Shown: positions 24,860-37,284 of the stretch, in pieces | Layout of the letters: every line of letters starts with the position of its first letter | How positions within the stretch are numbered: position 1 is the first letter of the stretch | Source: an uncultured Clostridia bacterium | GTDB lineage: Bacteria > Bacillota > Clostridia > TANB77 > CAG-508 | DNA: 56,496 nucleotides | Reading direction: 5' to 3' | Assembly: GCA_947632035.1 (NCBI GenBank) | Contig: CANRNR010000012.1 | Span: forward strand, 1 to 56,496 | Program-made: the position numbers and the translations under genes | Notes under the pieces: model-generated | What the model saw: the letters and a program-made list of their open reading frames with translations, nothing else | Databases searched by the model: none | What the model was told of the DNA's origin: nothing

Positions 24860-26389
24860 TTATTTTTCTATTAGGCTTTCTCCAGTCATTTCTTCTGGTT
24901 TTGAAATTTCCATTAAATCTAACATTGTAGGTGCTAAGTCTGCAAGTTTGCCTACTTTTAATTTAACACCTTCTGCTCCAATTAAAACAAGTGGAACTGG
25001 ATTTGTCGTGTGTGCTGTGTGTGGTTCTCCAGTTTTGTAATCTATCATTTGCTCTGCGTTTCCGTGGTCTGCTGTCATTATTATCATTCCGTTTTTTTCT
25101 TCTACTGCATCTACTACTTTTTGTACGCATTCGTCAATAGCTTCTATTGCTTTAATTGCAGCTTCTAGATTTCCTGTATGCCCAACCATATCTGGATTTG
25201 CATAGTTTAGAATAATGCAATCATATTTATCAGATTTAATTGCTTCTACTACTTTATCTGTTACTTCATAAGCACTCATCTCTGGCTTTAAGTCATAAGT
25301 TTCTACTTTAGGAGATGGCACTAAAATTCTATCTTCTCCTTGATATTGCTTTTCTTCTCCACCATTAAAGAAGAATGTAACATGGGCGTATTTTTCTGTT
25401 TCAGCTATTCTTAATTGTGTTAGACCTTTCTTTGAAACATATTCTCCAAAGGTATTTTTTAATGCTTCTGGTTTAAAGGCAATGCTTACATTTGGAATTG
25501 TTTCATCATATTGTTTAAAGCATACATAATGTAATTTTAATTTTTCTGTTTCAAATCCATCAAACTCAGGATCTACTAAACTTCTTGTAATTTCTCTTGC
25601 TCTGTCTGGTCTAAAGTTAAAGAATATAACTGAGTCATTGTTTGAAATTGTTGCAACTGGCTCTTCTCCATTGCATATTACAGTTGGTACTACAAATTCG
25701 TCAAATACTTCTTTTTGATAAGATGCTTCTATTGCTGATATTGCACTTACTGCTTTTTCTCCTTTTCCTCTAACTATTGCATCATAAGCTTTTTGTACTC
25801 TTTCCCATCTTTTATCACGGTCCATTGCATAAAATCTTCCTGAAATAGTTGCTATTTTTCCTACACCTTTTTCTTTTATTTTTTCTTCTAATTTTGCAAT
25901 ATAGTTTTCTCCAGATGCTGGTGGTGTATCTCTTCCATCCATAAAGCAATGAATATATACTTCATCAAAGTCTTTTCTTTTAGCAAGCTCTAATAAAGCA
26001 AATAAATGTCTTATATGACTATGAACTCCCCCATCTGAAAGAAGCCCCATAATGTGCAATTTTGAATTGTGTTTTTTACAATTTTCAATTGCTTCTGAAA
26101 ATTCCTTAATGCTAAAGAAGTCTCCTTCTTCTATTGTTTTAGTTATTCTTGTTAGGTCTTGATATACAATTCTTCCTGCCCCAATATTGGTATGTCCTAC
26201 TTCTGAATTTCCCATTTGTCCATCTGGTAATCCTACATTTAAACCACTTGTGTAAATAGTGGTTGTTGGCCATGTTTTCATTAGTTTATCTATATTAGGT
26301 GTATTTGCTAATTTTACTGCATTTGCTTTTTCATTTTCATTTATTCCAAATCCATCTAATATCATTAGCATCATAGGTTTTCTTCTCAT
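24860..26389 (-). CDS. gpmI: 2,3-bisphosphoglycerate-independent phosphoglycerate mutase
   Basis: 509 residues from the ATG at 26389, the family's normal size. It interconverts 3- and 2-phosphoglycerate using two Mn ions and a phosphoserine. [12 protein letters not shown] opens the enzyme, and the active serine lies in [16 protein letters not shown]. Other blocks are [48 protein letters not shown] and [10 protein letters not shown] frame opening at 26416 has no ribosome site, whereas GGAG precedes the chosen ATG. It sits between tpiA and eno. Confidence 0.97.
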   Translation of the reverse strand: MRRKPMMLMILDGFGINENEKANAVKLANTPNIDKLMKTWPTTTIYTSGLNVGLPDGQMGNSEVGHTNIGAGRIVYQDLTRITKTIEEGDFFSIKEFSEAIENCKKHNSKLHIMGLLSDGGVHSHIRHLFALLELAKRKDFDEVYIHCFMDGRDTPPASGENYIAKLEEKIKEKGVGKIATISGRFYAMDRDKRWERVQKAYDAIVRGKGEKAVSAISAIEASYQKEVFDEFVVPTVICNGEEPVATISNNDSVIFFNFRPDRAREITRSLVDPEFDGFETEKLKLHYVCFKQYDETIPNVSIAFKPEALKNTFGEYVSKKGLTQLRIAETEKYAHVTFFFNGGEEKQYQGEDRILVPSPKVETYDLKPEMSAYEVTDKVVEAIKSDKYDCIILNYANPDMVGHTGNLEAAIKAIEAIDECVQKVVDAVEEKNGMIIMTADHGNAEQMIDYKTGEPHTAHTTNPVPLVLIGAEGVKLKVGKLADLAPTMLDLMEISKPEEMTGESLIEK

Positions 26390-26582
26390 TTTTTTATTTC
26401 TCCATTTCTTTTTCATTTTGTCAAATTCTTTAATAGCATTTAAACTTGATATAAAAAATTAATGTATTATATTATTTTAAGTTTACTATGATAATTAAAG
26501 TTTGATAATTATAATATTTAAATAAAATTTTGTATTTTTATTTTATATAGTTTACTTTTTCGTATAATTATTTTATTAAAAT

Positions 26583-27332
26583 TTATACTGACAAACAAAT
26601 TTTAGCAAATTCCTCTGGCTTTAAGCTAGCTCCACCTACTAATCCTCCGTCTATGTCTGAAGTAGAAAATAGTTCTTTGCTATTTTCTGATTTTACACTT
26701 CCACCATATAGAATGATTATTTCATTTGCAACTTCATCACCATAAAGATTTCTGATTTCATTTCTTACAGATTTTATAGCTTCGTTTGCATCTTCTGATG
26801 TAGCTGTTTTGCCAGTTCCTATTGCCCAAATTGGTTCATAAGCAATCATGCATTTTTTTACTTGATTGCCATCTAATCCTTCTAAAGCAAGTTTTGTTTG
26901 CTCTGTAATAATTTCTGTTTGTTTGTCTTGCTCTCTTTGCTCTAAACTTTCGCCTACACAAATAATAGGTTTTAGTTCATTTTGCAATGCTGATTTTATT
27001 TTTTTGTTTACTGTTTCGTCTGTTTCTGCAAAATATTGTCTTCTTTCAGAGTGGCCTATAATAACATATTCTACTCCAATTGATTTTAACATTTGTGCAG
27101 ATACTTCTCCTGTGTATGCTCCTTTTTCTTCCCAATGCATATTTTGAGCTCCTATTTTGATGTTTGTATTTTGTACACCAAGTAAGCAGTAAAATAAGTC
27201 TGTATAAGGAACACAAAGTATAACTTCATTTTGAGTATTTTTTACCATTGGTGTAATTTGTTCAATAAATGTCATTGCTTCATTTGGAAGCATATTCATT
27301 TTCCAATTTCCTGCAATTACTTTCCTTCTCAT
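26583..27332 (-). CDS. tpiA: Triosephosphate isomerase
   Basis: 249 residues, standard length. It interconverts dihydroxyacetone phosphate and glyceraldehyde 3-phosphate. Visible are AGNWKMN (catalytic Lys), VIIGHSERRQYF (catalytic His), the flexible-loop region AYEPIWAIGTGKTA (catalytic Glu) and ILYGGSVKSEN with GLVGGASL. It lies between pgk (155 bases) and gpmI in the order usual for clostridial glycolysis clusters. No odd features. Confidence 0.98.
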   Translation of the reverse strand: MRRKVIAGNWKMNMLPNEAMTFIEQITPMVKNTQNEVILCVPYTDLFYCLLGVQNTNIKIGAQNMHWEEKGAYTGEVSAQMLKSIGVEYVIIGHSERRQYFAETDETVNKKIKSALQNELKPIICVGESLEQREQDKQTEIITEQTKLALEGLDGNQVKKCMIAYEPIWAIGTGKTATSEDANEAIKSVRNEIRNLYGDEVANEIIILYGGSVKSENSKELFSTSDIDGGLVGGASLKPEEFAKICLSV

Positions 27333-27487
27333 TTTTGCCTCTTTCTATTTTTATTTAATATAGAATTGCTACTTTAAATAGCAATTTCTATATTAAATTA
27401 TTAACTTATTTTTTAATGTACATTCTATGTTAAATATTAAAATTTCTTTACTATTTACATATTTTTTTAATTTACATAGTCTTTTGA

Positions 27488-28834
27488 TTACATAGTTTTT
27501 TGATTTACATAGTCTTTGGGTGTACCTTCGCCTTTACTTTGTATAGGTGTTTTTTCATCTAATGCAGCAATTCCTGGTAAAGTTTTTCCTTCTAAGAATT
27601 CAAGTGATGCTCCACCACCTGTTGATAAATAAATATTATCAAAATCTTTTTTATCTTTACCTTTATTTACTTCTTCTTTAATGATTTTCTTAACAGCTGA
27701 AACTGAATCTCCACCACCTATTACACATTTTGCTTTTGTTCCTGCAATAACATTTGCAACTCTTGCTGTTCCTAGGTCAAATGGTGGTGCTTCAGTAAAG
27801 CCTAAAGGTCCATTCCATGCTATTGTTTCAGCATTTTCTATGCTATCTGCAAATTGCATTTGAGTATTGTTTCCAATATCTAAAATTTGGTAACCTTCTA
27901 AACTTTCTCCTTTTCCTTCAGCTATTTCTTTTTCTGTATATAATTTAACTTGTTTTTGTTCTGCATTGTCTATATTTTCTTTTGTTAGTTCTTCACCTTT
28001 TGCTAATTTTATGGCTCTAGCATCTTTTGGAAGTACAATTTCTACACCTTGCTCTGTTGCTTCTTTCATAATGTCCTTTGCTAATTGTAATTTATCTTCT
28101 TCATACATTGAAGAACCTATATCATAGCCTTTTGCCTTTAAGAAAGTATTTGCCATTGCTCCACCTATTAGAATTGTATCTACTTTATCTAATAAGTTTT
28201 CAATAACACCTATTTTATCAGAAACTTTTGCTCCTCCTAAAATAGCTACAAAAGGTTTTTCAGGTTTTTCAAGAACAGCTCCTAATGCATTTATTTCCTT
28301 TTCCATTAAAAGTCCTGCTACTTTATCTCCTTCTACATAGTGTGTAATTCCTTCTGTTGAGCTATGTGCTCTATGAGCTGTACCGAAGGCATCATTAACA
28401 TATATTTCAACGCCTCCACCTAAGCTTGCTAAGGCTTTGCTGAATTCTGGGTCGTTTGCTTCTTCCCCTGGATTAAAACGTAAATTTTCTAATAAGCCAA
28501 CATCGCCATCACCTAAACTACTTGCCATAGCTTGTGCGTCTTCTCCTATAACGTCTCCTGATAATTTTACATTAGCAGATAATTTTTGAGATAGGCTTTC
28601 TGCAACCGGCTTCATTGAATATTTTGGATTAACTTCTCCCTTTGGTCTACCAAAGTGAGATGCTAATATTACTCTAGCTCCTTTTTCTTTTAAAAGACGA
28701 ATTGTAGGTAATGCGGCTTCTATTCTAGTGTCATCTCTAATTGTTCCGTCATCATTTAATGGAACATTAAAGTCGCAACGAACAAAAACTAATTTTCCTT
28801 TAAAATCAACGTCATTTATAGTTTTCTTTTCCAT
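27488..28834 (-). CDS. pgk: Phosphoglycerate kinase (longer than usual)
   Basis: 448 residues, against about 395 in most bacteria. It transfers phosphate from 1,3-bisphosphoglycerate to ADP. Conserved blocks are VFVRCDFNVPL, ILASHFGRPKGE, LLENLRFNPGEE, VNDAFGTAHRAHSS, FVAILGGAKVSDKIGV, ILIGGAMANTFL, IAWNGPLGF and CVIGGGDSVSAV with STGGGASLEFLEG. The extra length comes from an insertion near residues 275-310 (ELTKENIDNAEQKQVKLYTE), a shorter one near residue 400 (KEEVNKGKDKKDF) and a C-terminal tail after PGIAALDEKTPIQ. The catalytic parts are intact. Confidence 0.97.
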   Translation of the reverse strand: MEKKTINDVDFKGKLVFVRCDFNVPLNDDGTIRDDTRIEAALPTIRLLKEKGARVILASHFGRPKGEVNPKYSMKPVAESLSQKLSANVKLSGDVIGEDAQAMASSLGDGDVGLLENLRFNPGEEANDPEFSKALASLGGGVEIYVNDAFGTAHRAHSSTEGITHYVEGDKVAGLLMEKEINALGAVLEKPEKPFVAILGGAKVSDKIGVIENLLDKVDTILIGGAMANTFLKAKGYDIGSSMYEEDKLQLAKDIMKEATEQGVEIVLPKDARAIKLAKGEELTKENIDNAEQKQVKLYTEKEIAEGKGESLEGYQILDIGNNTQMQFADSIENAETIAWNGPLGFTEAPPFDLGTARVANVIAGTKAKCVIGGGDSVSAVKKIIKEEVNKGKDKKDFDNIYLSTGGGASLEFLEGKTLPGIAALDEKTPIQSKGEGTPKDYVNQKTM

Positions 28835-29013
28835 ACTTTCACTCCTAACTTTTAGTTACTATTAAAATTTTATATTTGCTCTTTTACTTGTTTTTATTCT
28901 TATACTATATACTTTTTAGTTTATAGTACTTCATTTGATTTTTTATTTATAATGTATCATTTCGTTATAGTTTATTTTTTATATTTATAATTTAAATGTT
29001 TTGCAATTAAACT

Positions 29014-29268
29014 CTATTTTTTAATGTTTACACTTTTAATATCTTGTAATTCGAATCTATATTTTTGTTTTACTTCTGGGTATTTTTCTCTATCAACTTC
29101 TGATGCAAACATATCATAAGGTCTAATATATAAATTGGTATCGCCATATAAACCTCTATATACAACATATTTTTCTTTTGTTTCACTATGCACAGCAATA
29201 CCTTCTACTATATAATAGTCTCCTTTGAAATGTTTATATATTCCATGTACTTTAATTTCTCTTTCCAT
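29014..29268 (-). CDS. DUF1653 family protein
   Basis: 84 residues from ATG at 29268. VHGIYKHFKGDYYIVEGIAV, then HSETKEKYVVYRGLYGD and YIRPYDMFASEVDREKYPEV, is the signature of DUF1653 (PF07866), a small soluble domain of unknown function. The frame also has ATGs at 29286 and 29280, but these overlap or abut the only GGAG; the later start matches the family's usual beginning. It lies inside the gap-pgk interval on the same strand, so it is probably transcribed with glycolytic genes. Confidence 0.85.
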   Translation of the reverse strand: MEREIKVHGIYKHFKGDYYIVEGIAVHSETKEKYVVYRGLYGDTNLYIRPYDMFASEVDREKYPEVKQKYRFELQDIKSVNIKK

Positions 29269-29351
29269 TTTTATTTTCATCTCCATTTAATATACAATAA
29301 TCATGTAGTTATTTAGAATATTTCTATATAACTACATAATTATATATTCAT

Positions 29352-30656
<1,305 letters not shown>

Positions 30657-31109
30657 TTGGAGAAGGCATTAGTAAAATTACGTTACGATGTACCTTTAAA
30701 AATTTTCAATGTCCCTATTATACAGAAAAAATCAAAAGAGGTCTTTGAAGGTTTAGGTACACAAAAAGCTATTAAAGAAAGAGCAACGGAGATGTTGGCT
30801 GTCATGGATCTAAAGCCTACGAGTGATTTTTCTTATGAAAATATAGTTGAAAAATTTAAACCTTACTTTTATAAGGAAATCTTACAGCAAGCACTCGAAA
30901 TGGCAATCACTCAAAATAATAGGTTTAATATTGTAAGCAATATTTTAACTTTGCTTCCTTCTGAATACACTCTAAAAAAAGCTATAAATGGAAATGCTTT
31001 TTATTGTGCAATTGCAGATGTTATTAAAGAATTACCTATAATAAGTATCCATGATAAATCCAAAAAAATCATACTTTTGCAAAACTCTTTCTACAATAGC
31101 TCAGAGTAA
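30657..31109 (+). CDS. Hypothetical protein, 150 residues, TTG start
   Basis: I do not recognise this protein. The start is TTG at 30657, nine bases after AAGGAGG; the next in-frame ATG lies deep in the sequence. The product is soluble and helical, with DVPLKIFNVPIIQKKSKEVF near the front and NRFNIVSNILTLLPSEYTLK in the middle, and no membrane segment. It is a lone plus-strand gene between the divergent gap and the converging groEL, with its own promoter and a shared terminator. Confidence 0.75.
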   Translation: MEKALVKLRYDVPLKIFNVPIIQKKSKEVFEGLGTQKAIKERATEMLAVMDLKPTSDFSYENIVEKFKPYFYKEILQQALEMAITQNNRFNIVSNILTLLPSEYTLKKAINGNAFYCAIADVIKELPIISIHDKSKKIILLQNSFYNSSE

Positions 31110-31135
31110 AAAAAGATGGCAATGCCATCTTTTTT
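31110..31135. terminator. Bidirectional terminator between the 30.7-kb gene and groEL
   Basis: AAAAAGATGGC-AAT-GCCATCTTTTT is a perfect hairpin with A and T runs on both sides, serving both converging genes. Confidence 0.92.
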
Positions 31136-31139
31136 TATT

Positions 31140-32816
<1,677 letters not shown>

Positions 32817-32919
32817 TTAAAGGATACCTATAAACCTTAGACTTTTTAATATGTTTTTTACTTTGTGAAATTAGCTATTTTTACATTTTTATAATTGTTA
32901 ATATTTTTATTTTTTATAA

Positions 32920-33240
<321 letters not shown>

Positions 33241-33284
33241 TTATATGCTAACTTAGCCATTTTAGTATTATTTTAAGGTTAAAA

Positions 33285-33311
33285 TTAGCAGTCTCTTTTG
33301 AAGACTGCTAA
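33285..33311 (-). promoter_or_regulatory. CIRCE-type operator (variant sequence)
   Basis: TTAGCAGTC-N9-GACTGCTAA is a perfect 9-bp inverted repeat in the groES leader. The canonical HrcA-binding CIRCE is TTAGCACTC-N9-GAGTGCTAA; here one position is changed symmetrically in both arms. Confidence 0.9.
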
Positions 33312-33314
33312 TAC

Positions 33315-33341
33315 TTTATACCCTTTTTACTAAATTGTCAA
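33315..33341 (-). promoter_or_regulatory. groESL promoter
   Basis: On the minus strand TTGACA (33336-33341) is followed after 15 bases by TATAAA (33315-33320), directly before the CIRCE repeat; a TAAAGT at 17 bases is an alternative -10. Confidence 0.65.
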
Positions 33342-33355
33342 TACTACCAATTTAT

Positions 33356-33420
33356 TTTTCACATATTTTTCACAATTTCATTTAACTTTTCACCTGACAT
33401 ATTTTCACAATTATTTTCAC
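33356..33420 (-). repeat. Five GTGAAAA direct repeats upstream of the groESL promoter
   Basis: TTTTCAC on the plus strand (GTGAAAA on the groESL strand) occurs at 33356-33362, 33367-33373, 33387-33393, 33402-33408 and 33414-33420, between the hemW stop and the groESL -35 box. It has the layout of multiple regulator-binding sites; no known consensus is matched. Confidence 0.6.
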
Positions 33421-33443
33421 TTTTTTATTTGGATTTTTTAATG

Positions 33444-34661
33444 CTACACAAATTCTTCCCACACTATATTTGCAAAGTCTAAACCTTTATCAGTTAGCTT
33501 AATTACATCTCCATCTACTTCTATTAGCTCCTCATTTACTAATTTTTCTAGTTGCTCATGGTATAAAAATACTGGATTTGCAACAAACTTATTTTTAAAT
33601 TCTTGTATACTTACTCCATCTATCTTTCTTAACCCCAACAGCATGTATTCCTTTTGTTTTTCTTCCATATTTTGCTTTTCTTGAATAATGTAATTTTTTT
33701 CTATCATTCTATTTTCTATATTCTCGATGTATTTTTCTACATCTTCTATGTTAGAATATCTAACCATATTTATATATGAATGTGCTGCACTACCAAATCC
33801 AATATACTCTTCTTGATTCCAACAGTCTAAGTTATGTTTTGATGCATATTTTAAGTTTAAATTACTACTTTCTTTATGTTCATCTCTTGTGAAATTTTCC
33901 ATCTTTGCAAAGTTAGATATTTCATAATGCTTATATCCATTTTCTTCAAGCATTTTCTTTACTTGCCAATACATTGCTCTTTCCTCTTCTTCAGACGGCA
34001 ACTCTAGATTTTTTTCTTTTACTTGTTTTTCTAAATTTGTACCTTCTTCTAGTATAAGGGAATATACAGAAATATGTTGTGGCTCTAGTGAAATTATCTC
34101 TTCTAGAGCATCATTTACATCTAATAAAGTTTGATTTGGCAAACCTATCATTAAATCTACATTTATATTTTCAAAACCAACATTTCTTGCAAAACGATAT
34201 GTATCTAAAAAATCGTAATATGTATGTATTCTTCCTAACATTTTAAGTAAATCAGGCTTAATTACTTGAAGTCCAATGCTAAGCCTATTTATTCCCATTT
34301 GTTTATAATGCTCTAACTTTTCTAAAGTAACAGTTCCAGGATTTACTTCTATTGTAATTTCTGCATTTTCGTCTACTTGATAGTTTAATTTAATTTCATT
34401 TAAAATTTGCTCTATATATTTGCTATCAATTAAAGATGGAGTTCCGCCACCTATGTAGATTGTTTTTACATTTTGTACAATTTCTTTTGTACGATTTAAT
34501 GTATTAAAGTTTTTAGTTACAAATTTTATTTCTTCACATACACTTTTTGTATATCTTGCAGATAAGCTTTCTTTTCCTGCATAGGAGCAAAAGTCACAAT
34601 AGTTACATTTTTGTTTGCAAAATGGAATATGTATATAAATTCCTATATTTTTTGTGTTCAT
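33444..34661 (-). CDS. hemW: HemW-type radical SAM protein (coproporphyrinogen III oxidase-like)
   Basis: 405 residues. Radical SAM motif HIPFCKQKCNYCDFCSY (C-x3-C-x2-C), IYIGGGTPSLID, EVNPGTVTLEKL, NRLSIGLQVIKPDLLKMLGR and DLMIGLPNQT. The C-terminal HemN-type domain has HYEISNFAK and YIGFGSAAHSY. HemW proteins bind heme and are thought to be heme chaperones rather than decarboxylases. In many Firmicutes this gene precedes the hrcA-dnaK operon; here it lies next to groESL. A charged insertion (MENFTRDEHKESSNLNLKYA) interrupts the usual NFA-x-x-x-G-x-x-S-x-H-N segment. Confidence 0.92.
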   Translation of the reverse strand: MNTKNIGIYIHIPFCKQKCNYCDFCSYAGKESLSARYTKSVCEEIKFVTKNFNTLNRTKEIVQNVKTIYIGGGTPSLIDSKYIEQILNEIKLNYQVDENAEITIEVNPGTVTLEKLEHYKQMGINRLSIGLQVIKPDLLKMLGRIHTYYDFLDTYRFARNVGFENINVDLMIGLPNQTLLDVNDALEEIISLEPQHISVYSLILEEGTNLEKQVKEKNLELPSEEEERAMYWQVKKMLEENGYKHYEISNFAKMENFTRDEHKESSNLNLKYASKHNLDCWNQEEYIGFGSAAHSYINMVRYSNIEDVEKYIENIENRMIEKNYIIQEKQNMEEKQKEYMLLGLRKIDGVSIQEFKNKFVANPVFLYHEQLEKLVNEELIEVDGDVIKLTDKGLDFANIVWEEFV

Positions 34662-34677
34662 ATTATTTTCCTTCTTT

Positions 34678-35544
34678 TTATATTATATCCTCTGCAATCT
34701 TAATAATTGCTTTTAACCTGTGATTTACACCCGATTTTCCAAGTGGTTTTGAAAGCATTTGACCTAACTCTGTAAGTGATGCTTCTGGGTTATTTATTCT
34801 TAATTCTGCAATTTCTTGTAAATTGGCAGATAATGTTTGATACTTTCCCTTTTCTTTGATTTTTTTAATTGCTTCAATTTGCTTTACTGCTGCATCAACT
34901 GTTTTATTTAAATTTGCAGTTTCACAATTTACTAATCTATTTACATTATTTCGTTTATCTCTATATACTCTAATATCTTCAAACTTAAGCATTGATGAAG
35001 TTGCTGAAACAAATGCTAAAAAGCTTGATATTGCTTCTCCATCTTTTGAATATATTGAATAATAATTTTGTTTTTCTAATAGTTTAAATTCAATATCATA
35101 TTTATTTAATATTTCTAAAATAAATTGTGCAACTTCTTTATCTTTTAATTTTATTTCTATATGATATTTATTTTCTGGATTGTTTATCGAACCGCTTCCT
35201 AAAAAACTTCCTCTTACAAATGCTTTTTCCTCTACGTCATTTTCAAATTTAATATTTTCTAATTTTTCACTTTGTAATAGCTGAATTATATTTTTATTTT
35301 TAGTTTTTATGGTATATTTTTTTCCTTGAAAACCTATTTCATAATCTTCTACATTTAAGTTATTTAATAACTTTCCAAATCTATTTATGTTATATTCACT
35401 TTCAGTAGAAAATCTAAGTACATTTTTTTGAACTACTACATTTATGCTTTTGCTATACCCTAAAAATTCTAACTTTACACATTTTTTATTTGCTAAATTG
35501 CTAAGTTTACTTAGTTCTTCTTTTACATCTGTTGAAAAAGACAT
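34678..35544 (-). CDS. whiA: WhiA-family DNA-binding protein
   Basis: 288 residues. The N-terminal WhiA domain (MSFSTDVKEELSKL) is followed by a LAGLIDADG-homing-endonuclease-like core with AFVRGSFLGSGSINNPENKY. The C-terminal helix-turn-helix reads EIAELRINNPEASLTELGQM then SKPLGKSGVNHRL. WhiA is a conserved Gram-positive nucleoid-associated or regulatory protein linked to division and sporulation. The gene commonly follows yvcK and rapZ, but here it lies between prmC and hemW, 16 bases before hemW. It seems full-length. Confidence 0.93.
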   Translation of the reverse strand: MSFSTDVKEELSKLSNLANKKCVKLEFLGYSKSINVVVQKNVLRFSTESEYNINRFGKLLNNLNVEDYEIGFQGKKYTIKTKNKNIIQLLQSEKLENIKFENDVEEKAFVRGSFLGSGSINNPENKYHIEIKLKDKEVAQFILEILNKYDIEFKLLEKQNYYSIYSKDGEAISSFLAFVSATSSMLKFEDIRVYRDKRNNVNRLVNCETANLNKTVDAAVKQIEAIKKIKEKGKYQTLSANLQEIAELRINNPEASLTELGQMLSKPLGKSGVNHRLKAIIKIAEDII

Positions 35545-35592
35545 TTAATAGCCCCCTTCATTATTAAATTTAATTCACATATTTATGCTTAC

Positions 35593-36444
35593 TTATTTTT
35601 TAATTTTAATTACCCTGTCATTATCAGCTAAATCTTTAATGCAAGTAATATTTTTATAATTTTCTTCAAATATTTTAGTAACACTTTCTTTTTGGTTGTA
35701 GCCAATTTCTAATAAAATATGTCCATCATCATTTAAGTATTTTGGACTTTCTTTATTTATTATTTTATAAAAATCTAAACCATCTTGTCCACCATCTAAT
35801 GCAATTATAGGCTCATTTTGTACTTCTTTTGAAAGCGTAGGAATTGTTTCTGTTTCTATATATGGTGGGTTTGAAACAATTATATCGAACTTCAAGTTTT
35901 TTATTTCTTCAAACATATTTGATTGAATAAAATTTATTTTTGTATTGTTTTCTCTGGCATTTTTCTTTGCTATTTCTAATGCTTGCTTACTTACATCTAA
36001 AGCATATATTTCTATTTTATTATTTAAATTTTCAATATATTTTGCAATAGATATTGCAATTGCTCCACTTCCTGTACAAAGGTCTAATATTTTTATATTT
36101 TTATTTAAATATTTTTCTTTTATAAGTTTTAAAGTTTCCTCTACTAAAATTTCCGTATCTGGTTGTGGTATTAGCACATTTTCATCCACATAAAAATTAA
36201 GCCCCATAAATTCTTGGCTTTTGGTAATATATTGAATTGGTTTTCCTTGTATTATTTCTTCTAATAGACTTTCATATCTTTTCTCATTTTCTTTTGATAC
36301 TTCTTTTAAAGAGTTTATAACTAATTCTTCTTTACTTTGATTTAAAACATATTCTAAAAGCTTTTTTGCCTTTATATATGCATCTTCTACTTGATTTCGT
36401 TTTAAATTATTTTCTCCTAAAAGAAGTAAGTTTTTTTGATTCAT
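35593..36444 (-). CDS. prmC: Release-factor glutamine methyltransferase PrmC (HemK)
   Basis: 283 residues from ATG at 36444, set by AGGA seven bases upstream; a longer frame to 36486 lacks a ribosome site. The enzyme methylates the glutamine of the GGQ motif in release factors. The N-terminal helical domain is followed by QYITKSQEFMGLNFYV, the SAM-binding LDLCTGSGAIAISIAKY and the catalytic IIVSNPPYIETETI. ALDGGQDGLDFY and LLEIGYNQ close the fold. It commonly lies beside prfA, but that gene is not adjacent here. Confidence 0.94.
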   Translation of the reverse strand: MNQKNLLLLGENNLKRNQVEDAYIKAKKLLEYVLNQSKEELVINSLKEVSKENEKRYESLLEEIIQGKPIQYITKSQEFMGLNFYVDENVLIPQPDTEILVEETLKLIKEKYLNKNIKILDLCTGSGAIAISIAKYIENLNNKIEIYALDVSKQALEIAKKNARENNTKINFIQSNMFEEIKNLKFDIIVSNPPYIETETIPTLSKEVQNEPIIALDGGQDGLDFYKIINKESPKYLNDDGHILLEIGYNQKESVTKIFEENYKNITCIKDLADNDRVIKIKK

Positions 36445-36522
36445 ATTTATTTCCTGCCTATTTGGATTTATATTAAATGTAGGCAATTATTTTGCCTACA
36501 TTATTTTATATATATTTACAAA

Positions 36523-36834
36523 TTAATTATTAAAAAAAGTTTTTATACTTTTTAGTGTACTTTCTGCACTTTGAGCAGTATGTAATACTGAAATTATATA
36601 TATCTTATTATCTTCAATAAAATATATTATCCTATGCTCTTTAAAAATGAGCTGATAGATTTCTATATTTTCATATTTAGTTAAAACTTTACCTAAAAAT
36701 TTTTGGTCCTCTAAATAGCTAACATATTGTACTAATTCATTTATATATTTAATCGAATTTTTCTTTGTCATTAAAGTTGTTGTAAGAAAATTTTTTAAAT
36801 TTAATTTTGCAAAATCAGACCATATAACTACCAT
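36523..36834 (-). CDS. RelE/ParE-family toxin
   Basis: 103 residues. Start MVVIWSDFAKLNLKNFLTT, central YINELVQYVSYL and the C-terminal strand pattern YQLIFKEHRIIYFIEDNKIY, IISVLHTAQS match the ParE/RelE plasmid-stabilisation fold. Whether it cuts mRNA on ribosomes or poisons gyrase cannot be judged from sequence. It overlaps the upstream antitoxin gene by seven bases, the usual coupling for type II modules. Confidence 0.88.
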   Translation of the reverse strand: MVVIWSDFAKLNLKNFLTTTLMTKKNSIKYINELVQYVSYLEDQKFLGKVLTKYENIEIYQLIFKEHRIIYFIEDNKIYIISVLHTAQSAESTLKSIKTFFNN

Positions 36835-37001
36835 GTTTCAATCTCCTTTAATAATTGTTCAGTAGTAATTGTATTGCCTTCTTTTATATCTTTTATGCCT
36901 TTTTCGATACTTAATCTAATTAAAATAGCATCTAATATTTCGCCAATGGTTGCATTGTCTGGTAACGCATTTGTAACTTCCATAACTAATTCTTTCATCA
37001 T
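36828..37001 (-). CDS. Antitoxin of the RelE/ParE pair
   Basis: 57 residues from ATG at 37001, chosen because AGGAG lies ten bases upstream while the GTG at 37010 is too close to it. NALPDNATIGEILDAILIRL is a short helical, dimerisation-like region and the remainder, GIKDIKEGNTITTEQLLKEI, is the toxin-binding-like tail seen in small antitoxins. The position directly before the toxin with a seven-base overlap defines its role. No clear DNA-binding fold is visible, so autoregulation is uncertain. Confidence 0.8.
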   Translation of the reverse strand: MMKELVMEVTNALPDNATIGEILDAILIRLSIEKGIKDIKEGNTITTEQLLKEIETW

Positions 37002-37066
37002 AAAAATCACTCTCCTTACATTACTTATTATATAATAGTAAAGTTCATTTGTCTATTAGTATATAC

Positions 37067-37262
37067 AAAAATCCCCCGCCTTAGCCGTAAGATGAATGAA
37101 ATTTTAAGAGCCTGCTTTCACAGGTGGGTGTCTTGTTGAATGCTCCTGGGTTTCTTATAACATTTATATGGTATAAGCATACACGCCACATTCAAAGGCG
37201 GACTCCCGTTTAAAATTTGTTGGTTCTAAAATTCCAGTCTACACGCACTATGCAGGGATATT
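37067..37262 (-). ncRNA. ssrS: 6S RNA
   Basis: On the minus strand the 5' end ATCCCTGC pairs with the 3' end GGCGGGGGAT to close a long interrupted hairpin of about 195 nt, ending in TTTTT. Internal blocks AGAACCAACA, CGGGAGTCCGCC, ACCCAGGAGC and GACACCCACCTGTG match my memory of clostridial 6S RNA. 6S RNA mimics an open promoter and binds sigma-A RNA polymerase in stationary phase. It lies in a gene-free gap between truB and the toxin-antitoxin pair. Another structured RNA class remains possible. Confidence 0.78.
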
Positions 37263-37284
37263 TATTTTTATTTATTTGTTATTA

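Noticed and set aside
33356-33420. CRISPR-like repeats
   Set aside because: Units are only seven bases with 4-13 base gaps, far below CRISPR repeat and spacer sizes.
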